DNA from: Paracoccus endophyticus
GTDB taxonomy: Bacteria > Pseudomonadota > Alphaproteobacteria > Rhodobacterales > Rhodobacteraceae
Length of the DNA stretch: 64,000 nucleotides
Reading direction: 5' to 3'
Assembly: GCF_003286075.1 (NCBI RefSeq)
Contig: NZ_QLUV01000007.1
Location: 85,169 to 149,168 of the forward strand
Positions 18,826 through 31,022 of this stretch are shown one piece after another. How positions within the stretch are numbered: position 1 is the stretch's first letter; every line of letters begins with the position of its first letter. The notes beneath the pieces were generated by a model, which saw only the letters and a list, made by a program, of their open reading frames with translations, did not search any database and was not told where the DNA came from. The position numbers and the translations under genes are program-made.

Positions 18826-20007
18826 GTGTTCCGCCCGTTCCTCGACTCCCTCCGCCGCCACGGCGTGCCGGTCAGCCTGCGGGAATGGCTGGACCTGATG
18901 GGTGCCATGCAGGCCGGCGTCTCGGGCTGGTCGGTCGAGGAGTTCCATGCCCTGGGCCGCATCATCCTTGTCAAGGACGAACGCCACATCGACCGCTATG
19001 ACCGGGCCTTTGCCGAAAGCTTTGCCGGGCTGGACACCGTGCCGGTGGACGCGCTGGTCAGCCAGACCGCCCTGCCGCCCGAGTGGCTGGAGAAGCTGGC
19101 CGAAAAGCTGCTGACCGACGAGGAGAAGGCCGCCATCGAGGGCGCTGGCAGCTTCGAGGCGTTGATGGACAAGCTGCGCCAGCGCCTGGCCGAGCAGGAA
19201 AAGCGCCATCAGGGCGGCAGCAAGTGGATCGGCACGGCCGGCACCTCGCCCTTTGGCGCCTACGGCTACAACCCCGAAGGGGTGCGCATCGGCCAGGCCG
19301 AAAGCCGCCACCGCCGCGCCGTCAAGGTCTGGGACAAGCGCGAGTTCCGCGACTTCGACGACAGCGTCGAGCTGGGCACCCGCAACATCAAGGTGGCGCT
19401 GAAACGCCTGCGCCAGTGGGCGCGCCACGGCGCGGCCGATGAACTGGATCTGCCTGCCACCATCCGCGCCACGGCGGACCACGGCTATATCGACGTGCAG
19501 ACGCGTCCGGAACGGCGCAACGCCGTCAAGGTCCTGCTGCTGCTGGATGTGGGCGGGTCGATGGACGACCATGTCCGCGTCGTGGACGAGCTGTTTTCCG
19601 CCGCGCGGTCCGAGTTCAAGCATCTTGAGCACTATTACTTTCACAACTGCCTCTACGAGGCGGTGTGGCGCGACAATCGCCGCCGCTGGGACCGGACGAT
19701 CCCGACCTGGGACCTGCTGCACCGGCTGGGCCGCGACTGGAAGGTGATCTTCGTGGGCGACGCCTCGATGTCGCCCTACGAGATCGTGGCGCCCGGGGGC
19801 GCGAACGAGCACTGGAACCCCGAGCCGGGGCAGCTTTGGCTGCGCCGCGCGGCCGAGACCTGGCCCGACCATGTGTGGCTGAACCCGGTGCCGCGTCAGC
19901 ACTGGGGCTATACGCCGTCCATCGGGATGGTGGGCGAGATCTTCGAGAACCGGATGCTGCCCCTGACGCTGGAGGGGCTGACCACCGCGATGCGGGTGCT
20001 GGGCTGA
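18826..20007 (+). CDS. VWA (CoxE-like) domain-containing protein
   Basis: A 393-residue cytosolic protein. The N-terminal 200 residues are charged and helical. The C-terminal half is a von Willebrand A domain with a MIDAS motif DVGGSMDDH starting at D241, followed by the downstream VFVGDASMSPYE region. Proteins of this type (CoxE-like) usually work with a MoxR-class AAA ATPase as an insertase/chaperone; no such ATPase is adjacent here. The start is a GTG at 18826, chosen because MFRPFLDSLRRHGVPVSLREW is the conserved N-terminus; the open frame continues far upstream, antisense to ppx. Confidence 0.88.
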   Translation: MFRPFLDSLRRHGVPVSLREWLDLMGAMQAGVSGWSVEEFHALGRIILVKDERHIDRYDRAFAESFAGLDTVPVDALVSQTALPPEWLEKLAEKLLTDEEKAAIEGAGSFEALMDKLRQRLAEQEKRHQGGSKWIGTAGTSPFGAYGYNPEGVRIGQAESRHRRAVKVWDKREFRDFDDSVELGTRNIKVALKRLRQWARHGAADELDLPATIRATADHGYIDVQTRPERRNAVKVLLLLDVGGSMDDHVRVVDELFSAARSEFKHLEHYYFHNCLYEAVWRDNRRRWDRTIPTWDLLHRLGRDWKVIFVGDASMSPYEIVAPGGANEHWNPEPGQLWLRRAAETWPDHVWLNPVPRQHWGYTPSIGMVGEIFENRMLPLTLEGLTTAMRVLG

Positions 20008-20094
20008 GCCGGCCCCGATCCCGCCACCGCGGCACACCCCTTGCCGGGCTGCACCGATCCCCCTAAAGCCGGCCCGACAGCAAGGGGGTTTCCG

Positions 20095-21378
20095 ATGAAC
20101 ATCCTGATCCTGGGCGGCGGCGGGCGCGAACACGCGCTGGCCTGGGCGATCCGGCAGAACCCGAAATGCGACCGCCTGATCGTGGCCCCCGGCAACCCCG
20201 GCATCGCCGCCATCGCGCGCTGCGCGGATCTGGCGATCACCGACGGGGCGGCCGTGGCCGGGTTCTGCGAGGAGCACGCCATCGACCTGGTCGTGATCGG
20301 CCCCGAGGCGCCGCTGGCCGCGGGCGTGGCCGATGTCGTGCGGGCGGCGGGAATCGCGGTCTTTGGCCCTTCGCGCGCGGCCGCGATGCTCGAGGCGTCG
20401 AAAGCCTTCACCAAGCAGATCTGCGATGCCTGCGGCGCGCCCACCGCCGGCTGGGCGCGGTTCAGCGACGCCGCGGCGGCACGCGCCCATATCGCGGCGC
20501 AGGGCGCGCCCATCGTCGTCAAGGCCGACGGGCTGGCCGCCGGCAAGGGCGTCACCGTCGCCCTGACGGTGGCCGAGGCCGAGGCCGCGGTGGACGCGGC
20601 CTTGGGCGGCGCCTTCGGTGCGGCGGGGGCCGAGGTCGTGATCGAGGAGTTCATGGAGGGCGAGGAAGCCAGCTTCTTCGTCCTGTGCGACGGCGTGACG
20701 TGCCTGCCCATCGGCACCGCGCAGGACCACAAGCGCGTGGGAGAAGGCGACACCGGGCCCAACACCGGCGGCATGGGCGCCTATTCCCCCGCGCCGGTGC
20801 TGACCGAGGCCATTCAGGCGCAGGTGATGGCCGAGATCGTGCAGCCCACCGTGGACGAGATGGCGCGCCGCGGCACCCGGTTTCAGGGCGTGCTGTACGC
20901 GGGGCTGATGATCGCGGCCGGGCGGGCGCGGCTGGTCGAATACAACGTCCGCTTTGGCGACCCCGAGACGCAGGTCCTGATGATGCGCCTTGGCGCGCAG
21001 GCGCTGGACCTGATCCAGGCCTGCGCCGAAGGGCGGCTGGCGGGCCTGTCGGTCAACTGGGCCGACGATCATGCGCTGACGGTGGTGATGGCGGCCGAGG
21101 GCTATCCCGGCGATCCGGTCAGGGACACGGTGATCGGGGGGCTGGACGGGTTGTCGGAAAGCGCGTTGCAGATGATGTTTCACGCCGGAACGGCCGAGCG
21201 CGACGGCCATATCGTCGCGGCGGGCGGGCGGGTGCTGAACGCCACCGGCCGCGGCGCCACGCTGGCCGAGGCGCGCGACCGGGCCTATGCGCTGGCCCAG
21301 TCGGTGGACTGGCCCGGCGGGTTCCATCGCCGCGACATCGGCTGGCGGGCGCTGGCGAGAGACAGGGCGGACGCCTAG
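20095..21378 (+). CDS. purD: Phosphoribosylamine--glycine ligase PurD
   Basis: PurD joins phosphoribosylamine and glycine with ATP in the second step of purine synthesis. The 427-residue ATP-grasp protein begins MNILILGGGGREHALAW. It shows KADGLAAGKGVTVA in the ATP-binding lobe, the GEEASFFVLCDG segment, and the GPNTGGMGAYSPAP and EYNVRFGDPETQ motifs. An upstream in-frame TTG at 20041 is disfavoured. The gene ends overlapping by 4 bp the convergent secreted-protein gene. Both purD and prs supply PRPP-derived nucleotides. Confidence 0.96.
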   Translation: MNILILGGGGREHALAWAIRQNPKCDRLIVAPGNPGIAAIARCADLAITDGAAVAGFCEEHAIDLVVIGPEAPLAAGVADVVRAAGIAVFGPSRAAAMLEASKAFTKQICDACGAPTAGWARFSDAAAARAHIAAQGAPIVVKADGLAAGKGVTVALTVAEAEAAVDAALGGAFGAAGAEVVIEEFMEGEEASFFVLCDGVTCLPIGTAQDHKRVGEGDTGPNTGGMGAYSPAPVLTEAIQAQVMAEIVQPTVDEMARRGTRFQGVLYAGLMIAAGRARLVEYNVRFGDPETQVLMMRLGAQALDLIQACAEGRLAGLSVNWADDHALTVVMAAEGYPGDPVRDTVIGGLDGLSESALQMMFHAGTAERDGHIVAAGGRVLNATGRGATLAEARDRAYALAQSVDWPGGFHRRDIGWRALARDRADA

Positions 21379-21932
21379 CGCAGGCGAACGTCCAGCGGCG
21401 GGACGCTGATGGCGCAGGCCGCGCCGTCGACCCACGGCAGCAGCGGCTGGTCAAGGATGATCCGATAGCGGCCGGGCTGGACATCCTGGGGGCGCAGGAT
21501 CGCGCGCAGCGAGGCGTAGGGGATGCGCGTGCGCAGCGTGTCGCCGACCCCTTCGAAGCGATAGCGCACGGGCCGCGGCCCACCTTCGGCAGGTCGGTGC
21601 GGGTCCCACGTCACCTCGGCCTGATCCGCCCCGGTGCCGCGCCAGACGCGCACCACGCCGGTCAGCACCGCGGGATCGAGGAAGTCAAAGGGCCGGTCGG
21701 GCGGGTTGGCGAGGTTTGTGACGTGCAGCTCGATCCGCTGCGCCCCGCGCACCGCTGGCGCGCCCGCGCGCAGCATGGCGGCGGGCGCCTCGGGGGCATA
21801 CCAGACCTGCAGGCGCGCGCCGTTGCAGATCTCGTCGCTGGCCAGCCGCAGTCCTGCGGGCGCGGCCGCCGCCGCCTGCGCGGCAAGGCCCGCCAGGACC
21901 GCCGCGGCAAGATGGGCGCGCCCGCGGGTCAT
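21375..21932 (-). CDS. Hypothetical secreted protein, 185 residues
   Basis: The protein has a basic N-terminus and an Ala/Leu-rich hydrophobic core ending near residue 23 (AAAAAP), a likely Sec signal peptide, so the mature chain is periplasmic. Two cysteines (in DEICNGARL and in GAACAISV) could form one disulfide. The body looks beta-rich, with [13 protein letters not shown] and [14 protein letters not shown] do not recognise a family. The ATG overlaps the prs stop by 4 bp, so expression is tied to PRPP synthase. It converges with purD. Confidence 0.7.
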   Translation of the reverse strand: MTRGRAHLAAAVLAGLAAQAAAAAPAGLRLASDEICNGARLQVWYAPEAPAAMLRAGAPAVRGAQRIELHVTNLANPPDRPFDFLDPAVLTGVVRVWRGTGADQAEVTWDPHRPAEGGPRPVRYRFEGVGDTLRTRIPYASLRAILRPQDVQPGRYRIILDQPLLPWVDGAACAISVPPLDVRLR

Positions 21933-22948
21933 GATGCTGAATACAGCCCCTCATAGACCGGCTGAAGCGTGTCCAGCTCGAACAGGCTCGACACCGAGGT
22001 GCCGTTCCAGATCGACATGATCGCCTGCGCAAACAGCGGGGCGGTGGGAACGATGCGGATGTTGCGGGCGGTCTTCACCCGTTCGGACGGCTCGATCGAA
22101 TCGGTGATCACCAGCGATTTCATAACGGAATTCTCGATCCGCTCGACCGCCGGACCCGACAGCACGCCATGCGTGATATAGGCGTGGACCTCGGTCGCGC
22201 CGTGATCGACCAGCAGCTGCGCCGCCTTGACCAGCGTGCCGGCCGTGTCGCAGATGTCGTCCACGATGATGCAGGTCTTGCCCTCGACATCGCCGATCAC
22301 CGTCATCTCGGCGATCTCGCCGGCCTTTTCGCGCCGCTTGTCCACGATCGCCAGCGGCGCGTCGATGCGGGCCGCGATCTCGCGCGCACGGGCCACGCCG
22401 CCGACGTCGGGGGACACGACCATCAGCCCGTCCATGCGGCCCTTGAAGTGGTGGATGATGTCCAGCGAAAAGATCGGTGCGGCGTAAAGGTTGTCCACGG
22501 GGATGTCGAAGAACCCCTGGATCTGGGCGGCGTGCAGGTCCAGCGTCAGCACCCGGTCCACGCCCGCCTCGGTCAGCAGGTTGGCCACCAGCTTGGCGCT
22601 GATGGGGGTGCGGGCCTTGGCCCGGCGATCCTGGCGGGCATAGCCGAAATAGGGGATCACGGCGGTGATGCGCGCGGCCGACGACCGGCGCAGCGCATCG
22701 GCCATGATCAGCAGTTCCATCAGGTTGTCGTTGGCCGGGTTCGACGTGGGCTGGACGATGTACATGTCCTCGCCGCGCACGTTCTCGTAGACCTCGACGA
22801 AGATTTCCTGGTCGTTGAAGCGTTCCACCCGCGCGTTGACGGGCGCCACGTTCATGCCGCGGTGCATCGACATGCGCCGCGCGATGGCGGTGGCCAGCGG
22901 GCGGTTGGCATTGCCCGCGATCAGCTTGGGTTCGGTCATGGCGGGCAT
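21929..22948 (-). CDS. prs: Ribose-phosphate pyrophosphokinase
   Basis: Prs makes PRPP from ribose 5-phosphate and ATP. The 339-residue protein shows the ATP-binding flexible loop [17 protein letters not shown], the metal/ribose segment [18 protein letters not shown], and the PRPP loop [14 protein letters not shown]. The ATG at 22948 has a GGAG box at a proper distance (CGGAGATCCC then ATG); a second ATG at 22939 (MTEPKLIAG) is the alternative. It is followed with a 4-bp overlap by the secreted-protein gene. Confidence 0.96.
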   Translation of the reverse strand: MPAMTEPKLIAGNANRPLATAIARRMSMHRGMNVAPVNARVERFNDQEIFVEVYENVRGEDMYIVQPTSNPANDNLMELLIMADALRRSSAARITAVIPYFGYARQDRRAKARTPISAKLVANLLTEAGVDRVLTLDLHAAQIQGFFDIPVDNLYAAPIFSLDIIHHFKGRMDGLMVVSPDVGGVARAREIAARIDAPLAIVDKRREKAGEIAEMTVIGDVEGKTCIIVDDICDTAGTLVKAAQLLVDHGATEVHAYITHGVLSGPAVERIENSVMKSLVITDSIEPSERVKTARNIRIVPTAPLFAQAIMSIWNGTSVSSLFELDTLQPVYEGLYSAS

Positions 22949-23061
22949 GGGATCTCCGGGTCTGTGGGCGGCGCGGACAGGACCAGCGTGGGGGGAATCG
23001 CGCGATTGCGCCCCGATTAACACCGCGATAGCGTCCCGGCAAACCGGCGACAGGGGGTGGC

Positions 23062-23652
23062 ATGGCACAGATCGACTATTACTTCGGAACGATCAGCCCC
23101 TGGGCTTATCTGGCGGGCAATCGGCTCGAGGAGATCGCCGCCCGTCACGGGGCCACGATCACCTATCGCCCGCTGGACATCCTGCAGCTGTTCGACCGCA
23201 CCGGCGGGGTCCGTCCCGCCGACCGGCACCCGTCGCGCCTTGAATACCGCGCGCAGGAACTGCCGCGCTGGGCCGCATACCTGGGACTGCCGCTGCGCAT
23301 GGACCTGCCGCTGGCCAACATGGCGCCGTCGTCCTATGCCATCATCGCCGCGCAAGAGGCGGGCGGCGATGTCGCGGGGCTGGTGCAGGGCCTGCTTGCG
23401 GCGCGGTTCGCCCATGGGCGCGACATCGCCGACGATGCCGTCATCCGCGAGGCGCTGGCCGCCGCAGGCTTTGACCCGGCGCTGGCCGACCGCGGGCTGT
23501 TCGTGGGGGCGGAAACCTATGGCCGCAACCTGGAACGGGCGGTGGCGGCGGGGGTCTTCGGGTCACCCTTCTACATCGTGACCGACAGCGATCAGCGGTT
23601 CTTCGGCCAGGATCGGCTGGACTTTCTGGACCGATACCTGGCCGCGGCGTGA
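23062..23652 (+). CDS. 2-hydroxychromene-2-carboxylate isomerase (DsbA/GST-kappa family)
   Basis: The 196-residue protein belongs to the DsbA-like thioredoxin-fold family that includes HCCA isomerases and kappa-class glutathione transferases. It starts [19 protein letters not shown], where S12 sits at the place of the catalytic serine/cysteine; a helical insert follows and [20 protein letters not shown] near the C-terminus completes the fold. The real substrate in this organism is unknown, as no aromatic degradation genes are adjacent. An AGGGGGTGGC ribosome-binding region precedes the ATG. Its stop overlaps the next gene's GTG. Confidence 0.85.
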   Translation: MAQIDYYFGTISPWAYLAGNRLEEIAARHGATITYRPLDILQLFDRTGGVRPADRHPSRLEYRAQELPRWAAYLGLPLRMDLPLANMAPSSYAIIAAQEAGGDVAGLVQGLLAARFAHGRDIADDAVIREALAAAGFDPALADRGLFVGAETYGRNLERAVAAGVFGSPFYIVTDSDQRFFGQDRLDFLDRYLAAA

Positions 23653-24428
23653 GCGGGGTCCACTGGCGGCACTGGCCCGGCGCGGCCGACCGGCCGGCGC
23701 TGGCGCTGCATTGCATGCTGGGCAGCGGCGCGTCCTGGGGGCCGATCGCCGATCGGCTGGGCGGCTGCATCGACCTGCGCGCGCCCGACTGGCCGGCTCA
23801 CGGGCGCAGCGCGCCCTGGTCGCCGACAAAGGGCCCCGATTTCACCACCACGGCCACGCGTCTGGTGGGGGCGGCCATCGACCGGCCGGTGGACCTGATC
23901 GGCCACAGCTTCGGCGCGGTCGTGGCGCTGCGGCTCGCCGTCGCTGCCCCGCACGCCATCCGCAGCCTGACGCTGATCGAGCCGGTCCTGTTCGCCGCCC
24001 TGCCCCCCGCGGACCGCGACCCGGACGGGCTGATGACGAGGGTGCAGGCCGCCGAGGCGGCAGGCGACCGCGCCGCATCGACACGGGCGTTCATGGCGTA
24101 CTGGGGCGGGACCGATCTGGATGCGGCCACTGCGGGGACGCAGGCGCAGTTGCAGACGCAGATGGCGACGATGCTGGACAGCGTACCAGACCTTTATCAG
24201 GACCGGGGCCGCATCCTGCGCGACGGCGGGATCGAGGCCATCGACGCGCCTGTGATGCTGATCTCGGGCGCGCAGTCGCCCCCGAGCATCCACGCGATTG
24301 CCGAGGCCCTGGCGGCGCGCCTGGCAGATGTCGGGCACGCCCTGGTGCCCGGCGCGCATCACATGGCCCCCCTGACCCACCCAGACGAGGTGGCGGGGCT
24401 GATCCGGGTGAACCTGGACCGGGCCTGA
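23649..24428 (+). CDS. Alpha/beta fold hydrolase
   Basis: A 259-residue alpha/beta hydrolase with nucleophile elbow GHSFGA (S87), a likely acid residue near ISGAQSPPSIH and a C-terminal histidine in PGAHHMAPLTHPDEV. Pro-rich cap residues separate the halves. The start is a GTG whose last two bases are shared with the TGA of the HCCA-isomerase gene (23649-23652), so the pair is translationally coupled. Substrate class (ester, lactone or other) cannot be told from the sequence. Confidence 0.85.
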   Translation: MSGVHWRHWPGAADRPALALHCMLGSGASWGPIADRLGGCIDLRAPDWPAHGRSAPWSPTKGPDFTTTATRLVGAAIDRPVDLIGHSFGAVVALRLAVAAPHAIRSLTLIEPVLFAALPPADRDPDGLMTRVQAAEAAGDRAASTRAFMAYWGGTDLDAATAGTQAQLQTQMATMLDSVPDLYQDRGRILRDGGIEAIDAPVMLISGAQSPPSIHAIAEALAARLADVGHALVPGAHHMAPLTHPDEVAGLIRVNLDRA

Positions 24429-24431
24429 CAG

Positions 24432-24456
24432 GAAAAAGCCCTTCGCCGGCAGGGGC
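24432..24456 (-). terminator. Probable intrinsic terminator after the H-type lectin gene
   Basis: Read on the minus strand, a short GC hairpin (CCCT paired with AGGG around a GCCGGC core) is followed by CTTTTT. It lies 15 bp past the stop of the lectin gene and 3 bp past the convergent hydrolase stop. The stem is short, so the call is moderate. Confidence 0.5.
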
Positions 24457-24470
24457 GTGAGGAACTCAGC

Positions 24471-24821
24471 TCAGTCCACGTCGAAGGCGTCCTGATGGGG
24501 AAGCGCGCCGATGGCCAGCCATTCGGCCCGCACCCGCGCCACCTTGGTGTCGGACCAGGTCTTGAACAGCAGCACGAACCCGGTTTCGGTCACATCGACG
24601 GCCGAGATGTCAGCACGCTGGTTGTGCTCGACCGCGATGTCCCACATGCCCAGCCCGACATGGACCACGGGGGGCGACAGGAACGGTTCGGGGAAGCTGA
24701 CAGGATAGCGCACCGACCGCGCGCCGCGGCCGGTCCACATCTCGCCGCCATCCTCGCAGGCGGAAAACAGGATCTGCGAGCCGCGCAGGACACCGATGGC
24801 CGCATGGTCGATCCGCAGCAT
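24471..24821 (-). CDS. H-type lectin domain-containing protein
   Basis: The 116-residue protein ends with about 75 residues matching the H-type lectin fold: VRYPVSFPEPFLSPPVVHVG, then DISAVDVTETGFVLLFKTW, and DTKVARVRAEWLAIG. H-type lectins are sugar-binding domains best known from snail agglutinin and discoidin; bacterial examples are mostly uncharacterised. The ATG at 24821 has a GGAG ribosome-binding site 8 bp upstream; an earlier in-frame ATG at 24917 lies inside the atpC terminator hairpin region and is less likely. There is no signal peptide. It lies downstream of atpC in the same direction. Confidence 0.8.
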   Translation of the reverse strand: MLRIDHAAIGVLRGSQILFSACEDGGEMWTGRGARSVRYPVSFPEPFLSPPVVHVGLGMWDIAVEHNQRADISAVDVTETGFVLLFKTWSDTKVARVRAEWLAIGALPHQDAFDVD

Positions 24822-24888
24822 CCAGATTTCTCCGTCAGGTGGGCCGACGCGTGTCGCCCTGATCTCCTGATGGCTGATAGGACAAGAC

Positions 24889-24913
24889 AAGCCCCGGCGG
24901 AATGCCGAGGCTT
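24889..24913 (-). terminator. Hairpin downstream of the atp operon
   Basis: An inverted repeat AAGCC-C-CGGC / GCCG-A-GGCTT with a 5-nt loop lies 36 bp after the atpC stop. On the minus strand it is followed by GTCTTGTCC, a weak U-rich tail; on the plus strand by GCATTTT. It probably ends or attenuates the atp transcript before the lectin gene. Confidence 0.6.
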
Positions 24914-24948
24914 GCATTTTAGGCAGTTCAGGCCGTATCCTGCGCGGC

Positions 24949-25398
24949 TCAGTCCGGGACCGTCGACTGGTTCGGGTCCAGACCGACATGGGTGCCCAGG
25001 GCCTCCATGTCGCCCAGCATCTTGGCAGCCGCGGCGACGAACTCTTCGCCCGCGGTGCCGCGACGGGCCTCGGCGGCTTGCTTGGCCCTGCGGGCGTCAC
25101 GCATCATCTCGTTGTAGATGTCCTGCGTGATGTCGGCGCGCGCGTGGCCGCGTTCCGCCAGCAGGCTGACGCTGTCGCCGGTGATCTCGGCAAAGCCGCC
25201 GGTCACGGCGAACTCGGTCGCCGTGCCCTGACCGTCCACCACCGTGACCAGGCCCGGCCGCAGCGTGACGATCGTGGCGGCGTGGCCGGGCATGGCGGTC
25301 AGATCGCCGTCGATGCCCGGCAGCCGGACCTCGCGCGCGGGAACGGACACCAGGTTCCGCTCCGGCGACACCAGGTCGAACTGCATCGTGTCGGCCAT
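24949..25398 (-). CDS. atpC: F1 ATP synthase epsilon subunit
   Basis: Epsilon is part of the central rotor stalk and regulates ATPase activity. The 149-residue protein has the N-terminal beta-sandwich with FDLVSPERNLVS, PGIDGDLTAMPGHA and VTGGFAEITGD, followed by a two-helix C-terminal part that is Ala/Arg/Met-rich. It is the last gene of atpHAGDC, 10 bp after atpD, and precedes a hairpin. Confidence 0.95.
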   Translation of the reverse strand: MADTMQFDLVSPERNLVSVPAREVRLPGIDGDLTAMPGHAATIVTLRPGLVTVVDGQGTATEFAVTGGFAEITGDSVSLLAERGHARADITQDIYNEMMRDARRAKQAAEARRGTAGEEFVAAAAKMLGDMEALGTHVGLDPNQSTVPD

Positions 25399-25408
25399 GA
25401 TGCTCCCC

Positions 25409-26833
<1,425 letters not shown>

Positions 26834-26850
26834 CTACCCCTGCGTTTCGG

Positions 26851-27729
26851 TCAGAGCGCCTCGGCGCCCGAAATGATTTCGATGAGTTCCTTGGTGATCG
26901 CGGCTTGGCGCGACCGGTTGTAGACGGTCGTCAGGCGGTCGATCATGTCGCCCGCGTTCCGCGTGGCGTTGTCCATTGCGGTCATCCGCGCGCCCTGCTC
27001 CGAGGCGGCGTTCTCGAGCAGCGCGGCAAACACCTGCGTGGCGACCGAGCGCGGAAGCAGCTCGGCCAGGATGGCCTCCTCGCCCGGCTCATAATCGTAA
27101 AGCGCGCTGGCGCCGCCGGCGTCCTTGCCGGCCTCGATCACCGCAGGGATGATCTGGCGCGCGGTCGGCACCTGGCTGATGACGGTTTCGAACCGGCTGT
27201 AGAACAGCGTCGCCACGTCGAAATCACCGCCCTCGAAGCGGTCGAGGATCTCGTCGGCGATTCCGCGGGCGGTGTCATAGCCGACGCGCTTGACCTCGGA
27301 CAGATCGACGTGGTGGACAAAGCGCTGGCCATGCTCGCGTTTCAGCTGCTCGCGAGCCTTCTTGCCCACGGTCATGATCGCCACGGTCTTGCCTTCCCCA
27401 GCCAGCGTCTCGGCCTGCTGGCGCGCCAGCTTGACGATCGAGCTGTTGAAGCCGCCGGCAAGGCCGCGCTCGGACGTCAGGACCACCAGCAGGTGCCGCT
27501 GGTCCGACCCGGTGCCCGCCAGAAGACGCGGCGCGCCTTCGGACCCGGCGGCGGCCGAGGTCAGGCCGGCCATGACCGCAGACATCCGTTCGGCATAGGG
27601 CCGCGCCGCCTCCGCCGCCTCCTGCGCGCGGCGCAGCTTGGCGGCGGCGACCATCTGCATCGCCTTGGTGATCTTGCGCGTGTTCTTGACGCTGCCGATC
27701 CGGTTCTTCAGGTCCTTGAGGCTGGGCAT
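26851..27729 (-). CDS. atpG: F1 ATP synthase gamma subunit
   Basis: Gamma is the rotating central shaft. The 292-residue protein begins [20 protein letters not shown] and ends with the conserved helix [23 protein letters not shown], the two halves of the coiled coil; a Rossmann-like middle domain has [16 protein letters not shown]. The gene lies 13 bp after atpA. Confidence 0.96.
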   Translation of the reverse strand: MPSLKDLKNRIGSVKNTRKITKAMQMVAAAKLRRAQEAAEAARPYAERMSAVMAGLTSAAAGSEGAPRLLAGTGSDQRHLLVVLTSERGLAGGFNSSIVKLARQQAETLAGEGKTVAIMTVGKKAREQLKREHGQRFVHHVDLSEVKRVGYDTARGIADEILDRFEGGDFDVATLFYSRFETVISQVPTARQIIPAVIEAGKDAGGASALYDYEPGEEAILAELLPRSVATQVFAALLENAASEQGARMTAMDNATRNAGDMIDRLTTVYNRSRQAAITKELIEIISGAEAL

Positions 27730-27742
27730 TGTCCCCGTCTCC

Positions 27743-29278
<1,536 letters not shown>

Positions 29279-29845
29279 TTATCCGACCTCTTTCATGACA
29301 TTCTGCAGGGAAGCGAGCTTCGAGCGGATCGAGCTGTCGATCATCTGCGAGCCCAGCTTGACAATCATTCCGCCGATCAGACCTTCGTCGACCCGCGTGT
29401 TCAGTTTCACGATCTTGCCGGATTTCTGCGCCAGCGTCTCGGTCAACCGGCGCTCCTGCTCCGCGTTCAGGGGCGCGGCGGCCACCACGTCGGCCGTGAC
29501 CTCGCCCCGTGCGTCGGCGACCAGCGCGGTCAGCCGGTCCACCAGCTGAGGCAGCGCGAACAGGCGGCGGTTCTGCGCCATCAGGCGCAGCGTGTTGGCA
29601 AGAACGGGCATCAGGCCCATGCGCTCGGCGATGCTGCCGATGGCGGCTTCCTGCTGCTCGCGCGAATACAGCGGCGAGCCGATCAGCGTGCGCAGGTCGG
29701 CGCTGTCGCGCAGCGCGGCGTCCAGCGCCTGGACCTGGGGGGCAAGCGCGTCGATCGCGCCCTGTTCGCTGACCAGGTCGAACAAGGCTTGCGCGTAACG
29801 CCCGGCGATGTTGGCGGAAATAGACGCGGTATTGGCCACGGACAC
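29279..29845 (-). CDS. atpH: F1 ATP synthase delta subunit
   Basis: Delta caps the F1 head and links it to the peripheral stalk. The 188-residue protein has the N-terminal helical bundle with GRYAQALFDLVSEQGA and the C-terminal conserved segment KLNTRVDEGLIGGMIVKLGS. It is the first gene of atpHAGDC. As in other alphaproteobacteria the F0 genes are not here. Confidence 0.95.
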   Translation of the reverse strand: MSVANTASISANIAGRYAQALFDLVSEQGAIDALAPQVQALDAALRDSADLRTLIGSPLYSREQQEAAIGSIAERMGLMPVLANTLRLMAQNRRLFALPQLVDRLTALVADARGEVTADVVAAAPLNAEQERRLTETLAQKSGKIVKLNTRVDEGLIGGMIVKLGSQMIDSSIRSKLASLQNVMKEVG

Positions 29846-30176
29846 CCCTTTGGTTTGCGCGTGACCCCGCAGGCCGGGCCGGCGATCTGCCGGTCAGTCG
29901 CGGGGCGCGGACGGTGGAACGCGCCCCGTCAATCCGGGGCAGTCCCTGAAATCTGCGGCGTCTCTAACAGCACATGCTGGGTCTCGCAACAGCCCGACGC
30001 CCGAAAATGACAAGGGTTCCATGCAAAGTCGGGCGGTTGCGCTAACGTCCGCACACGCGACGGGCCGGCACGCCGCGGACCATCGGCGGCCCGCCACGCA
30101 TGCCTGCGCGCGGTCCCGGCGGTCGGACCTGCGAGACACCGCGGTGCCGGCGCGGCGAATCGACGGGCCGCCCGTG
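29846..30176. other. Intergenic region, 331 bp, upstream of atpH
   Basis: This gap separates atpH from the methyltransferase gene, both on the minus strand. It holds the candidate atp promoter at 29961-29989 and GC-rich inverted segments (for example GGGGCGCG and CGCGCCCC around 29900-29925) that could fold in the 5' leader of the atp mRNA. No credible ORF is present. Confidence 0.6.
29961..29989 (-). promoter_or_regulatory. Candidate promoter of the atp operon
   Basis: On the minus strand TTGCGA (29984-29989) is separated by exactly 17 bp from TAGAGA (29961-29966), a reasonable sigma-70-type pair about 115 bp ahead of atpH. Its placement in the only long gap before the operon supports it; no other evidence is available. 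Confidence 0.4.
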
Positions 30177-30965
30177 TCAGGGCGCCGGCGCGCGGGTCGA
30201 GGCGTGCGGGGCCAGCGGCCTGGCCGGGTGGGGCCGGCGTATCCCCTCCAGCACTTGCAATGGGCTGCGCACGCTGACCAGGCTGCCCGGCCCCACGGGC
30301 GCGCTGACCTGCTTGGTCAGTTCCGCCAGCACCACGCCCGCCACCAGGACCGAGGCGATCCGCGTGCCCATCCTCTCCCACCACTGTGCGCTTTTCAGCC
30401 AGAACCGCCGGTCGGACGGCGGGATGTACAGCGCAGCCCCGGTGCGTTCGGTGACAAAACCCGCGGCGCGCGCCTGCGCGTCCAGCTGCCCGCGGCTGTA
30501 GCTGCGCCCCAGCCCGAAGGGCGTGGCCTCGCTTTGCGCCCACAGGCCGGCGCGGTTCGGGACCATCACCAGCATCCGCCCCCCGGGCCCCAGGACCCGC
30601 CACGCCTCGGCCATCAGGGCGGCGGGATGGTCGGCGGTTTCCAGCCCGTGCAGCATCACCAGACGATCCACGCTGCCGGTTTCCAGCGGCCAGGCGTCCT
30701 CGTCGCACATCACGGTGCGGTTGGGCGCGCCGAGGGGCCAGCCCATGACGCCCTGCGGCCCCGGCATCAGCGCGCTGACCCGGCGCGCCCGCGGGACATA
30801 GGGGCGCAGCAGCGGCACGGCAAAGCCGTAGCCCGCGACCGTCATGCCCGTCGTGCCCTCGGCCGGCCACAGCGCGGTCATGCGGTCGCGCAGGATGCGC
30901 TGGACCACCCGGCCCAGCGCACGCTGATAGTAGAAGGCACGCAGGTCGATGACGTCGTGATGCAT
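30177..30965 (-). CDS. Class I SAM-dependent methyltransferase
   Basis: A 262-residue methyltransferase of the UbiE/Methyltransf_11 type. Motif I is degenerate (TVAGYGFAVPLLRPY), post-motif residues include VMCDEDAWPLETGSVDRLVM, and motif IV-V is ALMAEAWRVLGPGGRMLVMVPN. A hydrophobic patch near residue 210-225 (GTRIASVLVAGVVLAEL) could associate with the membrane. The C-terminal 40 residues are Pro/Arg/His-rich. It diverges from gloB with 57 bp between starts. The substrate is unknown. Confidence 0.82.
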   Translation of the reverse strand: MHHDVIDLRAFYYQRALGRVVQRILRDRMTALWPAEGTTGMTVAGYGFAVPLLRPYVPRARRVSALMPGPQGVMGWPLGAPNRTVMCDEDAWPLETGSVDRLVMLHGLETADHPAALMAEAWRVLGPGGRMLVMVPNRAGLWAQSEATPFGLGRSYSRGQLDAQARAAGFVTERTGAALYIPPSDRRFWLKSAQWWERMGTRIASVLVAGVVLAELTKQVSAPVGPGSLVSVRSPLQVLEGIRRPHPARPLAPHASTRAPAP

Positions 30966-31022
30966 TGCGTTCCCGCCGGGATTCGGCTTGGCTGACCGTG
31001 CCAGAACAACTGGGGGTTGCCA

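Noticed and set aside
18817..21435. An 872-codon minus-strand frame over the VWA and purD genes
   Set aside because: Antisense shadow of two well-supported genes.
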